DNA from: Legionellaceae bacterium
Lineage (GTDB): Bacteria > Pseudomonadota > Gammaproteobacteria > Legionellales > Legionellaceae
NCBI GenBank assembly: GCA_030696465.1
Contig: JAUYSE010000208.1
Coordinates: 1-9,234 of the forward strand
Reading direction: 5' to 3'
Length of the DNA: 9,234 bases
The notes beneath the pieces are model-generated. The model saw nothing but the letters and a program-made list of their open reading frames with translations, had not been told where the DNA came from and did no database searches. Below are positions 6,362 through 9,234 of the stretch, piece by piece. A program made the translations under genes and the position numbers. Positions within the stretch are counted from its first letter, which is position 1; each line of letters opens with the position of its first letter.

Positions 6362-6406
6362 CTCACTTGAATCCCGTACAACGATACGGGAGCCAATTGC
6401 TGTGAG
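6362..6406 (-). other. Hairpin in the atpH-atpA spacer
   Basis: A perfect 7-bp stem TCCCGTA/TACGGGA (6372-6378 with 6385-6391, 6-nt loop) is enclosed by an outer CTCAC/GTGAG stem (6362-6366 with 6402-6406), with TTG/CAA pairing between. It begins about 11 nt after the atpH stop. No T-run follows on the minus strand, so it is more likely an RNA processing or stability element than a terminator. Confidence 0.55.
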
Positions 6407-6416
6407 CGTATAAACT

Positions 6417-6953
6417 CTAATTCATTAACGTTGTGCGTAATTTTTCTAACTTCCCGCGGACAGAACCATCCATCACAAAATCACCAGCCTGAATAATGAC
6501 ACCGCCTAACAACGAAGGGTCTATCGTGATATCAAGAATAATAGTCCGTGAGAGCCTGGCTGATAGTGCTTTTTTTAAGGCCTCTTGCTCTGCATTTTCA
6601 AGTTCCATATAAGAGAGCACTTGTACACTCAGCGTCTTTTCATGCTCTGCACGAAGCGCCTCAAATTGCACATAAATATCTGGAATCACTAAGAAGCGAT
6701 TATGCTCACCCAGCAATTGAACTAATGCGAGTACGTGCTGATTTTCTTTTCCTGGGAAAAGCGCCATGAACAACTGAACACATTGCTCTTCTGTCGTCTC
6801 TGGACTTTGAATAAACGTAACCACCGCCTTATCTGATACGGCCAACGCCAATCTTTTTAGATTTTCTGCCCAACTAGGCAACATTTTCGTCTGTACCGCA
6901 GACTCAAATACTGCTTTCGCATAAGGCCTTGCAATGACATTCGCATTCGACAT
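6417..6953 (-). CDS. atpH: F1Fo ATP synthase delta subunit (stator, OSCP family)
   Basis: The 178-aa peripheral-stalk subunit that ties the top of F1 (alpha N termini) to the b subunits so the head does not spin with the rotor. The N-terminal helical bundle begins with the conserved RPYAKAVFESA (9-19). The C-terminal family signature runs from DPSLLGGVIIQAGDFVMDGS (145-164) through VRGKLEKL (165-172). Length is standard (E. coli 177). The ATG is two nt past the atpF stop codon, so translation is probably coupled; the ribosome-binding site is a weak GAGAG inside the end of atpF. Confidence 0.98.
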   Translation of the reverse strand: MSNANVIARPYAKAVFESAVQTKMLPSWAENLKRLALAVSDKAVVTFIQSPETTEEQCVQLFMALFPGKENQHVLALVQLLGEHNRFLVIPDIYVQFEALRAEHEKTLSVQVLSYMELENAEQEALKKALSARLSRTIILDITIDPSLLGGVIIQAGDFVMDGSVRGKLEKLRTTLMN

Positions 6954-6955
6954 GG

Positions 6956-7426
6956 TTATATCTCTCGAACTAAAGCATCTAGAATACTGCGGTTTGCATT
7001 AGAATCGACTTCTCGTGCAAGAATTTTTGCCGCTGCAGATACAGCCAAATCTGCCACTTGTAACCGTAGCCCTTCTTTCGCTTTCAGAATTTCTTGAACT
7101 AAAGCTTCTTGCGCTAATTTGGCTTGGCGCCCTATTTCTTCTTTTGCTTGTAGCTTTGCTTCTTCAATCATTTGTGCAGCACGTTGATGCGCTTTCTCAA
7201 TGACATCCGCGGCGACTACTTTCGCCTGTTTTAATTCATCTTTTGCTCTATGTTGCGCCAATTCAAGCTCACGACGACCACGTTCAGCCGCAGCTAAACC
7301 GTCTGCGATCTTATTTTGACGCTCCTCCATCGCTTGAGACAAAGGAGGCCATACAAATGTCATGGTAAACCAAACAAAGGCCAGAAAAACAAGCATTTGC
7401 ACTACTAATGTTAGGTTTATATCCAT
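6956..7426 (-). CDS. atpF: F1Fo ATP synthase b subunit (stator)
   Basis: The 156-aa peripheral-stalk subunit, identical in length to E. coli b; two copies form the stator. A single N-terminal membrane span covers about residues 5-26, followed by PPLSQAMEERQNKI with Arg36 at the same position as in E. coli b. The rest is a long charged Ala/Glu/Lys-rich helix forming the right-handed coiled coil (about 30-125) and a C-terminal delta-binding segment (VADLAVSAAAKILARE, about 123-138). GGAGA lies 5 nt upstream of the start. A 72-nt spacer with a strong hairpin separates it from atpE; atpH follows after two nt. Confidence 0.98.
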   Translation of the reverse strand: MDINLTLVVQMLVFLAFVWFTMTFVWPPLSQAMEERQNKIADGLAAAERGRRELELAQHRAKDELKQAKVVAADVIEKAHQRAAQMIEEAKLQAKEEIGRQAKLAQEALVQEILKAKEGLRLQVADLAVSAAAKILAREVDSNANRSILDALVREI

Positions 7427-7445
7427 TAAAGTCTCCGCATGGAAT

Positions 7446-7491
7446 AAAAATCAAGGTTCGTTGCACATGACCTTCGCATGCGCAACAAACC
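7446..7491 (-). terminator. Strong hairpin plus U-rich run between atpE and atpF
   Basis: On the minus strand GGTTTGTTGCGCATG (7477-7491) pairs along all 15 positions with CATGTGCAACGAACC (7455-7469) if two G-U pairs are allowed; the loop is 7 nt. It starts 7 nt after the atpE stop codon and is followed by TTGATTTTTATT. This has the shape of an intrinsic terminator inside the operon. Since atpF-atpC are needed, it should act as a partial terminator or as a stabilising or processing stem rather than a full stop. Confidence 0.6.
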
Positions 7492-7498
7492 ATTATTT

Positions 7499-7780
7499 TT
7501 ATACAAATCTACTTAAGAAAGGGTTGGCGAATGTAAAGAGTAAAGCAATACCAATACCAATCATGGTTACCGCATCTAACAGACCAGCCACAATAAACAT
7601 TTTAACCTGTAATTGAGGAATCATTTCTGGTTGGCGTGCAGCCCCTTCCAAGAATTTACCACCTAATAATCCAAATCCAATCGCAGTACCCAATGCGCCT
7701 AGACCTAAAATAATGGCCACAGCAACCACTGTCATACTCTGTACTTGAGCAACCAGGCCCACTACTTGTGCATCTATCAT
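7499..7780 (-). CDS. atpE: F1Fo ATP synthase c subunit (proteolipid ring)
   Basis: The 93-aa proteolipid forms the membrane rotor ring that carries protons. Two membrane helices (about 14-41 and 56-84) flank the polar loop with the conserved Arg49-Gln50-Pro51. Helix one holds the glycine-rich packing motif (GLGALGTAIGFG). Helix two carries the proton-binding Asp69 in GLLDAVTMIGIG. Asp rather than Glu and the lack of a sodium-type ligand set point to a proton machine. The start is the ATG at 7780 because AAGGGG (7788-7793) sits 7 nt upstream; an in-frame TTG at 7786 would overlap too closely. A U-rich stretch precedes the ribosome-binding site and a strong hairpin follows the stop, both plausible means of producing many c copies per enzyme. 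Confidence 0.98.
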   Translation of the reverse strand: MIDAQVVGLVAQVQSMTVVAVAIILGLGALGTAIGFGLLGGKFLEGAARQPEMIPQLQVKMFIVAGLLDAVTMIGIGIALLFTFANPFLSRFV

Positions 7781-7787
7781 GTTCAAT

Positions 7788-7817
7788 CCCCTTATTAATA
7801 AACTTTAAAAAAAATAA
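7788..7817 (-). promoter_or_regulatory. U-rich leader and ribosome-binding site of atpE
   Basis: The 37-nt atpB-atpE spacer reads on the minus strand as TTATTTTTTTTAAAG, then an AT stretch, then AAGGGG seven nt before the ATG. In E. coli a U-rich element just upstream of the atpE ribosome-binding site acts as a translational enhancer. The similarity in position and composition suggests the same role, by inference. Confidence 0.45.
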
Positions 7818-8651
7818 TCAGTGCTCTTCATGCGCCAAACTTAAATACACAATTGTCAACACCATAAAAATAAACGACTGCAACGTAATTACCAAGATAT
7901 GAAAAACAGACCAAATAAACGCTAACACAAACTGAGACAACCCTAAACTACCGGTACTCAGCCATGAAGCTTCATGTGCGTTCAACGTCAACAAGGCAAT
8001 AAGAATAAACAGCAACTCTCCTGCGTATAAATTTCCGAATAACCGCAGGGCAAGAGAAACTGGTTTGGCCACTAGAGACACAGTTTCTAGTAATAAATTA
8101 AAAGGGATCATCGCCCAATGATTAAACGGCTGCAGCGCTAACTCTTTAAAAAACCCGGAAAATCCTTTTATTTTAATGCTATAAAAGATAATCAAGAAAA
8201 ATACCGACAATGCCATCGCTAAAGTCATGTTTAAGTCGTTTGTGGGCACCACTTTAAGATGATTTACCCCTAATTGATGCGCAAGACTAGGCAGAATATC
8301 GACAGGGACAATATCCATAAAGTTCATTAAGAATACCCAGACGAAAATGGTCAAGGCAAGCGGCCCAATTACCGCAGATCTTCCATGAAAACAATCTCGT
8401 ACTTGTTCATTTGCAAAATCTAACATCCACTCCGCAAAATTCTGAAAACCACTAGGGACCCCGGTGGTTACTTTGCGAGCGCCCATATATAACAGGCCCA
8501 AAGATATCACCCCTAATAGCACCGAGAAAAATATGGTGTCTAAGTTGATAGTCCAAAATCCGCCCGAACCCAATGACATTGTTTTTAAATCATAGGTGAG
8601 ATAAAGCAGATGATGCTGTATGTAGTCTGTACTGGTTGCCATTTCTGTCAC
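7818..8651 (-). CDS. atpB: F1Fo ATP synthase a subunit (proton channel)
   Basis: The 277-aa integral membrane stator subunit forms the two proton half-channels against the c-ring. The essential arginine is Arg203 in SLALRLFGNLYAGE (E. coli Arg210), with Glu212 (E. coli Glu219) nearby. The last helices carry His251 and Gln258 in FHILVITLQSFIFMVL (E. coli His245, Gln252). The protein ends in LSLAHEEH, nearly as in E. coli. Five to six membrane segments are visible. The start taken is GTG at 8651, with AGGG eight nt upstream and 13 nt after the atpI stop; an ATG three codons later (8642) lacks a good ribosome-binding site but cannot be ruled out. Confidence 0.97.
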   Translation of the reverse strand: MTEMATSTDYIQHHLLYLTYDLKTMSLGSGGFWTINLDTIFFSVLLGVISLGLLYMGARKVTTGVPSGFQNFAEWMLDFANEQVRDCFHGRSAVIGPLALTIFVWVFLMNFMDIVPVDILPSLAHQLGVNHLKVVPTNDLNMTLAMALSVFFLIIFYSIKIKGFSGFFKELALQPFNHWAMIPFNLLLETVSLVAKPVSLALRLFGNLYAGELLFILIALLTLNAHEASWLSTGSLGLSQFVLAFIWSVFHILVITLQSFIFMVLTIVYLSLAHEEH

Positions 8652-8664
8652 GCTAGTAACCCTA

Positions 8665-9018
8665 TCATTCTTTCATCAATGCAAACAAACTGATACTCAG
8701 CTGATGCACTATAAATACCAAAAAGAAAACCCAAGGAACAATACTATAATGGGTAAACACCCACATAAATAATGCGCCTGCCAATAACAATTTTGCAGCT
8801 TCTCCTGCATACAAACGCAAAAGCAAGGTTTTTCCTGAAGCGCCTCGACTTTTACACAAACAAACACTTGCCAACAACAAAGTTGGAAAGACGCTAACGC
8901 CACTTGCCAGCAAAGCTGAAAAGCCTGCTTGCAAAGAGACCATCCAAGCAAAAAACAAGGCAAAAACCAGAGCCATCAACGCTTGGGCGCCCAACCAGAA
9001 AGTATATAAAAAACGCAT
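8665..9018 (-). CDS. atpI: ATP synthase accessory protein I
   Basis: A 117-aa inner-membrane protein with four hydrophobic segments (about 6-28, 32-54, 74-90 and 92-114). It shows the AtpI pattern: GxSALLASGVSVFP in the second segment, and a conserved YAGEAAKLLL (70-79) leading into the third. AtpI is encoded first in many atp operons. It is not part of the mature enzyme and has been linked to c-ring assembly and Mg/Ca handling, without being essential in E. coli. The ATG at 9018 has only a weak AAGTGG upstream, consistent with low expression compared with the structural genes. A 5' leader of about 40 nt with a small hairpin precedes it. Confidence 0.93.
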   Translation of the reverse strand: MRFLYTFWLGAQALMALVFALFFAWMVSLQAGFSALLASGVSVFPTLLLASVCLCKSRGASGKTLLLRLYAGEAAKLLLAGALFMWVFTHYSIVPWVFFLVFIVHQLSISLFALMKE

Positions 9019-9029
9019 ACCACTTTAAT

Positions 9030-9047
9030 CTAAGGAGTAATCCCTAG
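9030..9047 (-). other. Small hairpin in the atp operon 5' leader
   Basis: CTAGGGA and TCCTTAG (9041-9047 and 9030-9036 on the minus strand) pair over 7 bp with one G-U pair and a TTAC loop, 11 nt upstream of the atpI start. It may lower atpI initiation or stabilise the 5' end. Confidence 0.4.
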
Positions 9048-9067
9048 CAATATCTAACATTGCGCGC

Positions 9068-9096
9068 ATTATATGAGATTCATTTCGCGGGTGCAA
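9068..9096 (-). promoter_or_regulatory. Sigma70 promoter of the atp operon
   Basis: On the minus strand TTGCAC (9091-9096) and a perfect TATAAT (9068-9073) are separated by exactly 17 bp. The predicted start is near 9060, giving a leader of about 42 nt before atpI. The bases just after the -10 are GCGCGC, a GC-rich discriminator of the type seen at promoters subject to growth-rate or ppGpp control. A weaker upstream pair (TTGCAA at 9155-9160, TAAAAT at 9133-9138, 16-bp spacer) could be a second start. Confidence 0.8.
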
Positions 9097-9169
9097 CGTA
9101 TTTTATACTCTTCGCGATCGAATTTTTGCAGTATTTTATAAATTTTTTCTAAAATTGCAAATAAAATAC

Positions 9170-9197
9170 TTGAAATTTTATATAAATCGGGTATAGT
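9170..9197 (+). promoter_or_regulatory. Sigma70 promoter of the tRNA gene
   Basis: TTGAAA (9170-9175) and TATAGT (9192-9197) are separated by 16 bp and lie 13 nt before the tRNA. The following TGCCGTC is GC-rich, as usual for stable-RNA promoters, and AT-rich sequence upstream could serve as an UP element. Confidence 0.7.
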
Positions 9198-9210
9198 TGC
9201 CGTCTCTTTT

Positions 9211-9234
9211 GGGCCGTTAGCTCAGTTGGTAGAG
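9211..9234 (+). tRNA. tRNA gene, 5' part only, probably tRNA-Lys
   Basis: GGGCCGTTAGCTCAGTTGG followed by TAGAG is a canonical acceptor 5' strand (positions 1-7), T8, A9 or equivalent, and D-arm with the GG of the D-loop. It differs from the E. coli tRNA-Lys start at only one base (GGGTCG). The anticodon lies beyond the window edge, so the lysine identity is inferred from the D-arm and acceptor similarity. Confidence 0.8.

Noticed and set aside
7778..7786. TTG start two codons upstream for atpE
   Set aside because: It would sit only one nt from AAGGGG, whereas the ATG at 7780 has ideal 7-nt spacing and gives the usual N terminus.

Overview
This window carries a complete F1Fo ATP synthase operon on the minus strand (atpI-atpB-atpE-atpF-atpH-atpA-atpG-atpD-atpC, running from about 9018 down to 1979). 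Gene order, protein lengths and diagnostic residues match the enterobacterial type (b subunit 156 aa with Arg36, beta with a DELSEDD segment, proton-type c subunit with one Asp). The host is therefore most likely a gammaproteobacterium. Modest AT-richness, PRC-barrel and DUF3309 neighbours and the style of the dispersed repeats suggest a Legionellales/Coxiellales-like lineage; that narrower placement is inference.

Right end (9019-9234): an AT-rich divergent promoter region. A near-consensus sigma70 promoter (TTGCAC, 17 bp, TATAAT) fires leftward into atpI. A second one (TTGAAA, 16 bp, TATAGT) fires rightward into a tRNA gene, probably tRNA-Lys, of which only the first 24 nt are in the window.

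Centre (1979-9018): the nine atp genes. They encode the Fo membrane sector (a, c, b), the stator delta subunit, the catalytic head (alpha3 beta3), the rotor gamma and epsilon subunits, and the accessory AtpI. Most junctions are tight, but three spacers are long: atpE-atpF (72 nt, with a 15-bp hairpin followed by a U-rich run), atpH-atpA (111 nt, with a clear hairpin) and atpA-atpG (76 nt). A U-rich leader precedes the ribosome-binding site of atpE. These look like places where post-transcriptional control could set the uneven subunit stoichiometry.

Junk-rich spacer (1291-1978): I see no credible gene in these 688 bases. Instead there is a GC-rich hairpin just after atpC, a short direct repeat, two imperfect tandem copies of a ~66-bp unit, a ~153-bp fold-back (MITE-like) element, a lone 19-bp sequence very close to IS50/Tn5 transposon ends, and an inverted repeat in the likely leader of the next gene. 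The glmU/glmS genes found after atpC in enterobacteria are absent.

Left end (94-1290): four small minus-strand genes: a PRC-barrel protein with its own terminator, an unrecognised hydrophilic 55-aa protein, a DUF3309 membrane miniprotein, and an exported small protein with four cysteines. They resemble an accessory envelope/stress cluster, but their functions are not established. I found no defence system, CRISPR array or convincing novel multi-gene system.
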